Shown one piece after another: positions 34,916 to 43,150 of a stretch of 60,797 nucleotides of DNA (position 1 is the first letter of the stretch; each line of letters begins with the position of its first letter). The translations under genes were made by a program, and so were the position numbers. Source of the stretch: Nocardia amamiensis NBRC 102102 (lineage in GTDB: Bacteria > Actinomycetota > Actinomycetes > Mycobacteriales > Mycobacteriaceae); assembly GCF_001612745.1 (NCBI RefSeq), contig NZ_BDBA01000077.1, forward strand, positions 1 to 60,797. Reading direction: 5' to 3'. The notes under the pieces were generated by a model, which did not search any database, was not told the DNA's origin, and saw nothing but the letters and a program-made list of their open reading frames with translations.

Positions 34916-36688
34916 AGCCACCGGGCCGCCCATCGTGATCCAGCGCGGACTTGTCGGGTTCTTGTGCCGGTCTCTGCGGTAGATGGACAAGAAGTCGGTG
35001 ATCAACGGATCGCGCCGCCACTGCTGGATGCGGTCCACGACTTCGTCGGTGTAGTTGTCGGCGTAGGCTTCGATCACGGTGCTGATCAGCTGGCCCGCGA
35101 GCTGCGCGAACAGCCGGGTATTGGCGGAGAACCTGGTCTCGAACTCGGCCGGGCTGAGCTCGTCGGCCATACCGCGGTGCAACCGGTCCATGAAGTCCAA
35201 GGGCACGTGCGTATCGATGTATTGCGGCTCGAGTGGCGGGCCGTCGATGGACTTCCACTCGGTGAAGAACTGCTGCACCCGGTTACTGATCTGGGTGAGC
35301 CTGCCCAGGTTGGCTGCCACCGAGGGGTTCCCGCTGATCGTGCGGAACTGGTCGTGGAAGAACAGCAGGCCGAATACGCCCCAGTAGAAGGCGGTATCCC
35401 AGATCACCTTCGAGGACATGATCCGGGCGCTGCCCATCAGCGGGTAGCGCTTCTCATAGATGGCCCGCCAGAAGTCGGTTACGTTGCGATAAAGGCTGTC
35501 GTGGATGGCCGCGAGCGCAGTGACATCCTCGCCGGCCAGGGACCGCAGTATGAGGTCAGCCGTCAGCCCGTTGCTGATCGAGATCAAGTCGAGGCCTGGC
35601 GAGTACAGCGGGTCCAGGAAGATTCCGGCTTCGCCGGTCAGCGCCCACCGCTGATCTCCGGCGTAGACCTGCTCGGCGCTGTAGCAGTAATCACGCATGA
35701 CCCGGAAGTCTTGGATCTTGTCCAGGTGCTGGTCGACCTGCGTTGCACACTCGGGCTCGTACTTCCGAATCCACTCCAGGGCCTTGTTCAGGGTGTTGAA
35801 GGTACTGAAGTCGTGTATGTCGTCGTCGCACACGATCCCCACGCTGGTGGAGCCGGAAGCCAGCGGGATCAACCAGAGCCAGTAGCCCGGCCCCATCAGG
35901 TGGTTGGTCGAATGGTAACGCTTGCCCTCGGCTGTCCGCTGCGTCCAGTCGGTGTCATCCGACCATGTGTCGACATCGATCCGATGGGCCACCCGGAACC
36001 ACGACGCGTTAGCGGTGTGCGCGACCGGCGTGCGCTGTCTGCCCAGGTGACGCCGAAGGAGCTGGCTGCGGCCGGACGCGTCGACTACCCACCGCCCGAA
36101 GAGTTCACGTTGCCCCTCCGGAGTCTCGATCCGCACATGGTGCATATGCTCCTCCGGGCCCAGGTCGATATCGGTGACCTTGCAACCGCTGATGAACTCG
36201 ACTCCCGCTGCCGCACAACGCCGCCCGATCTCGTTCTCCAGTCGGCCCCGGTCCAGCTGATAGGTGTCCAGTGGGAGCCAGACCGACGTGCCCACCTCGA
36301 CCCGACGAGTGATGTCGGAGTTGTCGCCGCCCGTAAAGAAGAAACGAAGACCGAATTTGCGCAGCTGACTGTCATCCAGATGATCTTTCAGCCCGAGAAT
36401 GTCTCGCATGTAGTGGGCGGAGATCTCCACCGTCGATTCGCCGACCTTGTGCGCGGCCTCCGGAACCGGGTGGAGTTGTCGCTCGATGACGATTATCCGG
36501 ATGTCCGGCTGCGTCCGCCGCAGTTGCAGTGAGAGGGTCAATCCAGCCATTCCGCCACCCAGAATGATCACGTCATACTGCCCCGGCTCCGGCGGGCGGG
36601 AAGCCCGCCGTGCGCGCAGCACCTCCGCCAGCGCAGCCTTCTGATCCTCGGGCAGCTCGGAAAGTTGTTGCCGTACCGCTTCAGTCAT
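34883..36688 (-). CDS. Flavin-dependent halogenase-like protein 3, C-terminus rewritten by an IS end
   Basis: 601 residues, collinear with copy 1 through most of its length and its closest paralogue. An N-terminal helix (about 4-29, LPEDQKAALAEVLRARRAS) is present; GGGMAG at 44-49, HKVGES at 80-85, candidate catalytic K111 and an intact WLWLIP at 270-275. Start ATG 36688 with GAGGAGG upstream; site F lies 50 bases before it. The last ten residues (VRVNSEATYR) and the stop codon are encoded by the IS21-type end at 34883-34913, so the native tail after SPRWITMGG was lost. Copy 1 extends about 20 residues beyond this point, so activity may well be kept. Transcribed opposite to the other three copies. 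Confidence 0.9.
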   Translation of the reverse strand: MTEAVRQQLSELPEDQKAALAEVLRARRASRPPEPGQYDVIILGGGMAGLTLSLQLRRTQPDIRIIVIERQLHPVPEAAHKVGESTVEISAHYMRDILGLKDHLDDSQLRKFGLRFFFTGGDNSDITRRVEVGTSVWLPLDTYQLDRGRLENEIGRRCAAAGVEFISGCKVTDIDLGPEEHMHHVRIETPEGQRELFGRWVVDASGRSQLLRRHLGRQRTPVAHTANASWFRVAHRIDVDTWSDDTDWTQRTAEGKRYHSTNHLMGPGYWLWLIPLASGSTSVGIVCDDDIHDFSTFNTLNKALEWIRKYEPECATQVDQHLDKIQDFRVMRDYCYSAEQVYAGDQRWALTGEAGIFLDPLYSPGLDLISISNGLTADLILRSLAGEDVTALAAIHDSLYRNVTDFWRAIYEKRYPLMGSARIMSSKVIWDTAFYWGVFGLLFFHDQFRTISGNPSVAANLGRLTQISNRVQQFFTEWKSIDGPPLEPQYIDTHVPLDFMDRLHRGMADELSPAEFETRFSANTRLFAQLAGQLISTVIEAYADNYTDEVVDRIQQWRRDPLITDFLSIYRRDRHKNPTSPRWITMGGPVAVRVNSEATYR

Positions 36689-36720
36689 GGTTCCTCCTCG
36701 GGGACAGACTGTCCAGCTGG

Positions 36721-36738
36721 CAATTTCGGTGTGCTTAC
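36721..36738 (-). promoter_or_regulatory. SARP-type direct repeat, site F
   Basis: On the minus strand GTAAG (36738-36734) and GAAAT (36727-36723), 11 bp apart, 50 bases before the ATG of halogenase-like 3. Confidence 0.6.
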
Positions 36739-36779
36739 GTGTGGCGAAAGGGGCCGCGGAGTGCTGTGCTCCCCGGGCC

Positions 36780-37064
36780 GCCCACGCGCTGGTCGCCATG
36801 CGGAAACTGATCACCGACGCGGTCGCCACCGCACCGGCGCCACCAAGGCCGACGCCTGGCCGACGTCCGGATCTACCGCGCGGCCGGCAGGACGAATATC
36901 TGCGCTTCACCCGTTATCGACGAACGCCGTCCGACAACAACAACCGCTCCGAACGCGACCTCCGCATGATCAACTCCGGCAGCAGGTCTACGCCTGCCTG
37001 CGCACGCTGCCCGGAGCCAGACAGTTCTGCGCGATCAGCAGCTACCTGCGGTCTTCCCAACTCG
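36780..37064 (+). pseudogene. IS66-family transposase relic (C-terminal end)
   Basis: Pieces in shifted frames match the IS66 C-terminus in order: EYLRFTRY, TPSDNNNRSERDLRMI, then LRQQVYACLRTLPGARQF and CAISSYL. Frames change at least twice and no N-terminal part is present. It lies between the divergent promoters F and G. Confidence 0.75.
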
Positions 37065-37082
37065 GTAAGTCCTGCGTAATGA
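37065..37082 (+). promoter_or_regulatory. SARP-type direct repeat, site G (DUF1702 operon promoter)
   Basis: GTAAG at 37065 and GTAAT at 37076, 11 bp apart, with CATCAT as a -10-like hexamer and an ATG 82 bases from the box start. Confidence 0.6.
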
Positions 37083-37146
37083 CTACTCACATCATCGGTG
37101 GAGACGAGCACTTGTCCACGACTCCTTCCAGGAGAGATCAGACACG

Positions 37147-38112
37147 ATGACTACCATGCTGGCCCGGGCGCGTTTGGCGGTGCTGGGCGTTTCAGAGAGA
37201 GAAATCCTCGCATTCAAGAAGGGCGATTCCGCGAAGTGGCGCCATCTAGAGGACGCATTGCGGGCCGAGGTCGGCGGCTATCACGCGGTGCTCGAGGGCG
37301 GAGGCGTGGACGCTATCGTGAACCGGCTCGGCCGCTTTCCCAAGGATATGAACGGTTACGCTCACGAAGGCGTGGCGATGGGTCTCACGGGAATGGACTG
37401 CTGGTTACCGGGGAAGTCGCGATTTCGAGAGTTTCTGTCCGGTGCCGGTGACGCTCACATCTACATGTCTCATATTGGCGCGGGCGAGGCGTTGGCCCGC
37501 ATGCGGCGCCTGCCGGAACCGTTCCTGACTCGACTCGACGACCCGGTGGCACGTTGGCTGGTCATGGATGGCTACGGCTTCCACCAGGGCTTCTTTCATA
37601 GGTCCCGCTACGTAGATCGCCAGGTCGTGCCACCATACCTTTCGCCGTACGCTCGTCGCGTCTTCGACCAAGGCGTCGGGCGCAGCATCTGGTTCACCTC
37701 TGGCGCCGAGGTGGATCGTGTTGCCGCCGACGTGGCTGCTTTTTCCCCGGCCCGCCAACCCGACCTGTGGTTGGGCATCGGGACCGGGTGTTGCTACGCC
37801 GGCGGGTTGGAACGTCGCGAGGTCGAGCACCTACGGGAGGTTTGCGAACCGCACCTTGCGCACGTTGCGACGGGAGCGGCCTTCGCGGCGAAGGGTAGGC
37901 ATCGCGCGGGCAACCCGGTCTCGGACACCGAAATGGCTTGCGAAGTGCTGTGCGAAACCACCAGCGTCGGCGCCGCCTCGATCGTGGACGACGTGCTGGC
38001 CAATATTCCGGCGCACTACGCACGTCCAGCCTGTGAAGTCGTGCAAGACAATGTGATCGATGCGTTCTCCGCGCTCAGTCGTCGTGCGGCAGATACGGAG
38101 CATGCGCGATGA
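37147..38112 (+). CDS. DUF1702 family protein 1 (UnbL-like)
   Basis: 321 residues. Family signature DGYGFHQGFF at 141-150, preceded by the conserved YAHEGVAMGLTGMDC (71-85) and followed by RRVFDQGVGRSIWF and DLWLGIGTGCCYAGG. DUF1702 proteins, named UnbL in enediyne loci, have no established reaction; they occur beside polyketide genes. No signal peptide or membrane helix is evident, so it is probably cytosolic. It is the first of four adjacent paralogues and starts with ATG 37147 behind AGGAGA. Its stop overlaps the next start (ATGA). The second conserved Phe of the FAYEGA box is His here. Confidence 0.9.
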   Translation: MTTMLARARLAVLGVSEREILAFKKGDSAKWRHLEDALRAEVGGYHAVLEGGGVDAIVNRLGRFPKDMNGYAHEGVAMGLTGMDCWLPGKSRFREFLSGAGDAHIYMSHIGAGEALARMRRLPEPFLTRLDDPVARWLVMDGYGFHQGFFHRSRYVDRQVVPPYLSPYARRVFDQGVGRSIWFTSGAEVDRVAADVAAFSPARQPDLWLGIGTGCCYAGGLERREVEHLREVCEPHLAHVATGAAFAAKGRHRAGNPVSDTEMACEVLCETTSVGAASIVDDVLANIPAHYARPACEVVQDNVIDAFSALSRRAADTEHAR

Positions 38113-39080
38113 CCCTTGCACCTACTGCCCCCGTCGAAGGTGGACTGCGCGACGCCGTGGGCAATCTGTTATGGCGCTCCTTCGCCGCGGCCGGGGCGAT
38201 GCCGTCCGCTCCAGATATCGATGACGGCGCTTCAGCTGCGCGGTTGAAGCATGTCGTATTCACCGTCACCGAGTGCAGCCGTACGACGCTACTCAACCCT
38301 GGATTCGACGCTCTGATTCCCAGGCTAGAGGCATACGACGAGGAGCTTCACGGATTCGCCTACGAGGGCGCCGGAGTCGGACTTGCCGCGCTCGATTGCA
38401 TGTGGCCCCGAAAGAATCGCACCGCAGCCCTCGCCACCGGCCCCGGAGCGCGGCACGTCTTCGGTATCTATCTTGGTGCGGGGATGTGCTTGGCGAGGAT
38501 TCGTAAAAACCCTGAATCGTTCCGAAGGCGAATAGGTGATCCTCTTCTCAGCTGGATCATCTTGGACGGGTACGGCTTCTATCGAGGCTACTTCGCCTAC
38601 CACCGCCACGTGATTCATCGGCACGTGCCGCCGCACATATACGGATATGGCCGGCGCGTCTTCGATCAGGGGGTGGGGCGCGCAATTTGGTTCGCTTCCG
38701 ACGCCGACGTCGATCGGGTTGCCGCCGTCATCGCAGCCTTCTCACCGCAGCGGCAGGCCGACCTGTGGAGCGGAGTGGGGTTCGCATGCGGTTACTCCGG
38801 TGGCATCGAGCGCGGCGCACTCGATGCGCTGCCCGCCCTTGCCGGCAAACACCGCGGTGACCTGGCTGTTGGGGCGGCGATCTCGGCCAAGGCGCGGCAT
38901 CTGGGAGGTAACCCGGCATCCCAGAACGAGCTGGCATGTGAGGTTCTGTGCGGGACCACATCACAGCAGGCATCAGCAATTGCGGATGCCGCAGTGCGAG
39001 ACCTTCCGTCAGGCAACGACGTCCCGGCCCATGCACTGTGGCGGCAGCGCGTTCTTCAGGAGTTCCTTTCACTATGTTGA
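38109..39080 (+). CDS. DUF1702 family protein 2 (UnbL-like)
   Basis: 323 residues. HGFAYEGAGVGLAALDC (81-97), DGYGFYRGYF (153-162), RRVFDQGVGRAIWFASDADVDR and DLWSGVGFACGYSGG are all conserved. Of the four copies it is nearest to copy 1 by eye (both share a CEVLC near the end). It overlaps copy 1 by four bases and copy 3 by seven, so the four are translated from one message. Different divergence of the N-terminal 70 residues suggests the paralogues have separate partners or substrates. Function unknown. Confidence 0.9.
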   Translation: MTLAPTAPVEGGLRDAVGNLLWRSFAAAGAMPSAPDIDDGASAARLKHVVFTVTECSRTTLLNPGFDALIPRLEAYDEELHGFAYEGAGVGLAALDCMWPRKNRTAALATGPGARHVFGIYLGAGMCLARIRKNPESFRRRIGDPLLSWIILDGYGFYRGYFAYHRHVIHRHVPPHIYGYGRRVFDQGVGRAIWFASDADVDRVAAVIAAFSPQRQADLWSGVGFACGYSGGIERGALDALPALAGKHRGDLAVGAAISAKARHLGGNPASQNELACEVLCGTTSQQASAIADAAVRDLPSGNDVPAHALWRQRVLQEFLSLC

Positions 39081-40060
39081 GCAAACTTCTCGAGCCTGTA
39101 CTGAAGCTGTCGGTCGATGACTTCCCACGAGTGGCCAAACAGCAGTTCGGCGCACTTCCGGAGATGGATGATGTATGGCCGCACTTCAAACCACCTTCAC
39201 ACGCGATCATCGACAACTTTTGGGCGGCCCTCGACAACCCTCGCTTGGGCGACCTCATTCCGATCGTAGAAGCCAACCCCGCGAAAGTGCGTGGCGTCGC
39301 CTACGAGGGTGCGGCCATGGGCCTGATGCTTCTGGATTTCATGCTGCCGTACCGAAAGCGTCTCAGAGGCCTTCTTACCGGGCCTTGTGGTGTTTACAAG
39401 CCCATGGTCTATGTCGGCGCGGGAATGATCCTTCCCCGCCTACCGATTGATCCTTTGCGGGTTATCGCGCGCTTCGACGACCTCGACGACCCCGACCGAT
39501 GGCTGATGCTCGACGGATACGGCTTCTTCCGAGGTTTCTTCGCCGCCCGGGACAGCCTCGATAGGCAGGCCAGGCCGGACGGGCTCACCGGCGAAGCCGC
39601 ACGCAACTTCGATAGCGGCCTGGGACGCAGTCTCTACTTCCTCAGCGCGGCCAATCCAGATCGGATTGCAGCGGTCCTTCGAGCTTTCCCAGAGGATCGC
39701 CGCCGGGACCTGTGGGGAGGCGTGGGCTTGGCGTGCGGCTACACCGGCGGGGCACTCGACCGCGAGGGTTTCCAACGGCTGATGCACACCTCGGGCCCCT
39801 ATGCCGCGGAGGTAGCTGTAGGCCTTGCGGTCGCGGCAGGGTTTCGTGAGCAAACCAATCACCCCGCCGACCACACGGATGGGGCATGCAACGTGTTCTG
39901 GGGCTTGGATGCCGGCAAAGTGGCGAGGCTGGTTGCGGCTGAATGTACTGGCACACATCCCGATCCGTCCGGAGCTCGCTATGCGGAATGGCGTCAGCGC
40001 ATAAAGGCTGTCTGGACCGAACGCCAGAAACTCACAGCCAGCACAGGGAGGGCAGACTGA
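39074..40060 (+). CDS. DUF1702 family protein 3 (UnbL-like)
   Basis: 328 residues. The most divergent N-terminus of the set (LLEPVLKLSVDDFPRVAKQ), then GVAYEGAAMGLMLLDFM (74-90), DGYGFFRGFF (147-156), FDSGLGRSLYFLSAANPDRI and DLWGGVGLACGYTGG. The ATG at 39074 lies before the stop of copy 2. The usual FDQG motif is FDSG here. The UnbL-like features VYVGAGM and AVLRAFPEDRRRDLW fit typical family members well, so this may be the copy closest to the enediyne-type protein. No reaction is known. Confidence 0.9.
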   Translation: MLSKLLEPVLKLSVDDFPRVAKQQFGALPEMDDVWPHFKPPSHAIIDNFWAALDNPRLGDLIPIVEANPAKVRGVAYEGAAMGLMLLDFMLPYRKRLRGLLTGPCGVYKPMVYVGAGMILPRLPIDPLRVIARFDDLDDPDRWLMLDGYGFFRGFFAARDSLDRQARPDGLTGEAARNFDSGLGRSLYFLSAANPDRIAAVLRAFPEDRRRDLWGGVGLACGYTGGALDREGFQRLMHTSGPYAAEVAVGLAVAAGFREQTNHPADHTDGACNVFWGLDAGKVARLVAAECTGTHPDPSGARYAEWRQRIKAVWTERQKLTASTGRAD

Positions 40061-41007
40061 TGACCGCGTTGGGCAGCGTGCGACGCCGCGCATTCGGCAT
40101 AACTGAGCCACGAAAAGTATTCAGCAGACGGGGATTCGCTCCGGAGGGATGGAGCCGATTCGCCCCGGTGATCGAGGCACTTGCCTTGGGATACAACGCA
40201 ACCCTCGAGAACAGCTCTCTGCCAGTGCTGATTCCCAAGCTGGATGCGGTGGACCCGGCGCTGCACGGATTTGCCTACGAGGGCGCGGCCATGGGCCTCG
40301 GCGTTCTCGACATCATCGCGCCCGGGAAGAGCAGGATAGGTGCCTTCGCGGGCGGGCCAGGCGGGCATCACATGGCTACCGTCTACGTCGGCCTCGGCAT
40401 GGCCCTTGCCCGCCTGCGGCGGCGGCCCGAAAAGTATCTGCAACAGCTGGACCCTGTCCTGGGTTGGGTAGTTGTCGATGGCTACGGTTTTCATGAAGGT
40501 TTCTTTGTGCGCCGGCGTTCCATTGAGAAACAACTGCGGCCAGCACATCTGTCCGATCATGGGCGGGAATTGTACGACCAAGGTCTGGGCCGGTCGATCT
40601 GGTTCTCCAGCGGGGCGGTCATCGCGCTTGCGGCCGACACAATCTCGAGTTTCGAACTCGACCGCCAGGCGGACCTGTGGACAGGAGCGGCTATCGCCTG
40701 CAGTTTCGCGGGGGGCACCGACCGGGCCGGTCTCGAACAGCTGCGTCAGGTAGCCGGAGCGCACCGCCATCGGCTGTCGTGGGCGGCCGCGGCGGCGGCC
40801 TGGACCCGGGGCCTCGCCGGGAACCCAACTCCCCATACCGACCAGGCTTGTGAAGTGCTGGCCGAAATCCCGAGTTCTGACGCTGCCCGTGTTCTGGAAG
40901 AGACCCGCCGCGAACTTGTCCGGAATTCGCTCTCCGCGTCGTATCGAACCTGGCGCGAAACCTGCATCCCGGAGCTCTTGGCAGGAACCTCCGGTCGGAC
41001 CAATTGA
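40060..41007 (+). CDS. DUF1702 family protein 4 (UnbL-like)
   Basis: 315 residues. HGFAYEGAAMGLGVLDI (69-85), VYVGLGMALARLRR (108-121), DGYGFHEGFF (140-149), ELYDQGLGRSIWFSSGA and DLWTGAAIACSFAGG are present. The N-terminus contains FSRRGF in the position where UnbL proteins have a conserved arginine-aromatic start. Start ATG 40060 overlaps the previous stop (TGATG), with GGGAGG upstream. It ends 26 bases before the second exporter gene, so the four paralogues and the exporter probably form one operon. Confidence 0.9.
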   Translation: MTALGSVRRRAFGITEPRKVFSRRGFAPEGWSRFAPVIEALALGYNATLENSSLPVLIPKLDAVDPALHGFAYEGAAMGLGVLDIIAPGKSRIGAFAGGPGGHHMATVYVGLGMALARLRRRPEKYLQQLDPVLGWVVVDGYGFHEGFFVRRRSIEKQLRPAHLSDHGRELYDQGLGRSIWFSSGAVIALAADTISSFELDRQADLWTGAAIACSFAGGTDRAGLEQLRQVAGAHRHRLSWAAAAAAWTRGLAGNPTPHTDQACEVLAEIPSSDAARVLEETRRELVRNSLSASYRTWRETCIPELLAGTSGRTN

Positions 41008-41033
41008 ATTGACGGCACCTGAGAGGCTCACCC

Positions 41034-42605
41034 ATGCGGAAGTACCGGGAGACAATGATTCTCCTCGCGTTGATGGCCACCGCGTATATCGTCACCGTGG
41101 AAATCACGATCATGAACGTGGCGCTGCCCACTCTGACCAGGGACCTCTCGGCCACCACTACCGAGCTGCAGTGGGTGGTCGATGCTTACAACCTGTTCCT
41201 GGGAGCCTTCGTCCTGGCCGCCGGTAGCCTGAGCGATCGGCAAGGTCGAAAAGGAGCCCTTCTGATCGGGATGGGAATTCTGGTTTCCGCCTCGCTGGTG
41301 GGGGCTTGGGTCGACACGAGTAGCGGTCTCATCGCCGCGCGGGCAGTGATGGGACTAGGCGCGGCCCTCATGCTTCCCACCACTTTGTCGATTCTGGCAA
41401 ACGCATTCACGGAGCGGCGCGCCCGCGCCCGAGCCATTGGACTATGGGGTGCCTCAACTGGTTTGGGTGTCGCCACCGGACCGATCGTGGGCGGCTGGCT
41501 GCTGGGTCGTTACTGGTGGGGAAGCATCTTCGCCTTCTTGGCATTTCTTACTGTGGCCGTCGCCGTTCTCGTCGTCTTTTTCGTGCCGACCTCGCGCGAC
41601 CCGAAGACACCTCCGATCGACTGGCGCGGCCTTTCGCTGTCGAGCCTGGGGTTCGGGGTGCTTGTTTTGGGCATCATCGAGGCCCCTCGATGGGGATGGG
41701 GATCGCCCTTGACAATCGGGTGCTTCACGATTGGGACACTGGTGCTGCTGGTATTCGTCGCTGTGCAGCGGTACATCGAGGATCCCATGCTCGACGTTTC
41801 GTTGTTCTCCAACATGCGCTACACGGCGGCGAGTGGTTCGGTCGCCATCTCGTTCTTCGCACTCAACGGCTTCATCTTCCTTATTACGCAATACATGCAG
41901 CTGGTGAAAGACTATAGCGCATTATCTATGGGCTTGCGCCTACTGCCGATGGCCGCCTCGATCGGAGTCGCATCAATAGTCGGTGCGTGGCTCGCCGTGC
42001 GAATCGGGAACAAAGTAGTTGTCACCGCAGGTCTGATTCTCTTCGCGGCAGGTCTGGTCTGGGCCTCAACGAACACTGGAGATACTGCCTACACCTTCAT
42101 GTCCGTCAATATCATTGTGCTCGGTCTAGGATTTGGCCTCACCAGTACACCGGCCACCGAAGCCATTATGGGCGCGGTTTCCAAAGAGAAGGCAGGGGTC
42201 GGCGCCGCCGTGAACGACGCGACCCGTTTGTGCGGAGCCACCCTCGGGGTCGCGGTGATCGGAAGCATGGCGTCCTCCCTCTACTACCACAGAATGGACC
42301 AGACATTATCCGCTGACCTGCCCGACTCCGTCGTCTCAGCCTCCGATGGATCGCTCGGCGGCGCGCTCGATGAAGCGGACGGCATTGCCGCCCAGGGAGA
42401 CATCGAGGGCGCCCGGCAGTTGGCCGAAACCGCCACCTCGGCCTTCCTGCACAGCATGCAAGGCGGTTCTCTACTCGCGGCGGGGACTGTCTTGGCGGCC
42501 GCTGTGATGGCATGGTTCCTTTTGCCTGCCCGTCCGCGCACGCACGATTCAGAACCGGGTTCGGCGGCACTGGCGGCAGTTCCTGAGCAAAGGCGGGTGC
42601 GGTGA
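41034..42605 (+). CDS. MFS exporter 2, DHA2 (14-helix) family
   Basis: 523 residues, about 14 membrane segments. Helix 1 carries TVEITIMNVALPTL, motif A is GSLSDRQGRKG, and ELQWVVDAYNLFLGAF is characteristic of the family. A large loop before the last helix (about residues 420-480, acidic and Ala-rich) separates the final segment. ATG 41034 with GAGAGG upstream. Co-transcription with the DUF1702 genes suggests it exports the product or an intermediate they make. By sequence it is not a recent copy of exporter 1 at 26752. Confidence 0.9.
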   Translation: MRKYRETMILLALMATAYIVTVEITIMNVALPTLTRDLSATTTELQWVVDAYNLFLGAFVLAAGSLSDRQGRKGALLIGMGILVSASLVGAWVDTSSGLIAARAVMGLGAALMLPTTLSILANAFTERRARARAIGLWGASTGLGVATGPIVGGWLLGRYWWGSIFAFLAFLTVAVAVLVVFFVPTSRDPKTPPIDWRGLSLSSLGFGVLVLGIIEAPRWGWGSPLTIGCFTIGTLVLLVFVAVQRYIEDPMLDVSLFSNMRYTAASGSVAISFFALNGFIFLITQYMQLVKDYSALSMGLRLLPMAASIGVASIVGAWLAVRIGNKVVVTAGLILFAAGLVWASTNTGDTAYTFMSVNIIVLGLGFGLTSTPATEAIMGAVSKEKAGVGAAVNDATRLCGATLGVAVIGSMASSLYYHRMDQTLSADLPDSVVSASDGSLGGALDEADGIAAQGDIEGARQLAETATSAFLHSMQGGSLLAAGTVLAAAVMAWFLLPARPRTHDSEPGSAALAAVPEQRRVR

Positions 42606-42960
42606 GCGATATAGCCGGAAGTCGGTTGCGCGGATGGGCGTGAACCGGAACGACGAAGGCGTCGCGCAGGCCGCCGCGGTCGATCTCGGCCCGCCATTCC
42701 TCGAAGGGCACCAACGGGGTATCACAGTAGGAGACTGCGCAGCTGACGTTGTCGACGTCGACATCGTCGCCTACAGGAACGGTCGGCCATCGAGACCGCG
42801 GCCAGCGTCCTCCCACTCCCACGAGATCGGTAGACACCTGCCCATGCCGCGACCGGCGACCGGTGTGATTCGCGGGTGGGAGACGCCAGGTCGAGAACCT
42901 CACGGTGATTCCGGTTTCGAGCGGCTAGTGGTGCATTCGTGCGGCACGCCGTCCCGAACG
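42606..42960. other. Gene-free stretch with a possible minus-strand coding relic
   Basis: No intact gene. The minus strand has a protein-like run around 42620-42800 (VDVDNVSCAVSYCDTPLVPF and following), without a start signal or known domain, that then overlaps the exporter gene. I read it as debris between two transcription units. Confidence 0.35.
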
Positions 42961-42974
42961 AGCTTCCATCCCCG

Positions 42975-42992
42975 GTAAGTCCGGGGTAACCA
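42975..42992 (+). promoter_or_regulatory. SARP-type direct repeat, site H (halogenase-like 4 promoter)
   Basis: GTAAG at 42975 and GTAAC at 42986, 11 bp apart: one of the best matches. TAATGT follows as a -10-like element. The ATG of halogenase-like 4 is 176 bases from the box start. Confidence 0.65.
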
Positions 42993-43150
42993 GGCTTCGT
43001 AATGTTCGCGATCAAGACGAGATGCCCGACGAAATGCGTTGCTGTTTCGAACTATTCGCTGTCGGTTCCGGCGCGCTTTTCGTCCCGGGCAGCAACTGTC
43101 CAACCATCTTGGGCCCTGTGGCCCCGTGACGCCGTGCTGGAGGTAGCACA

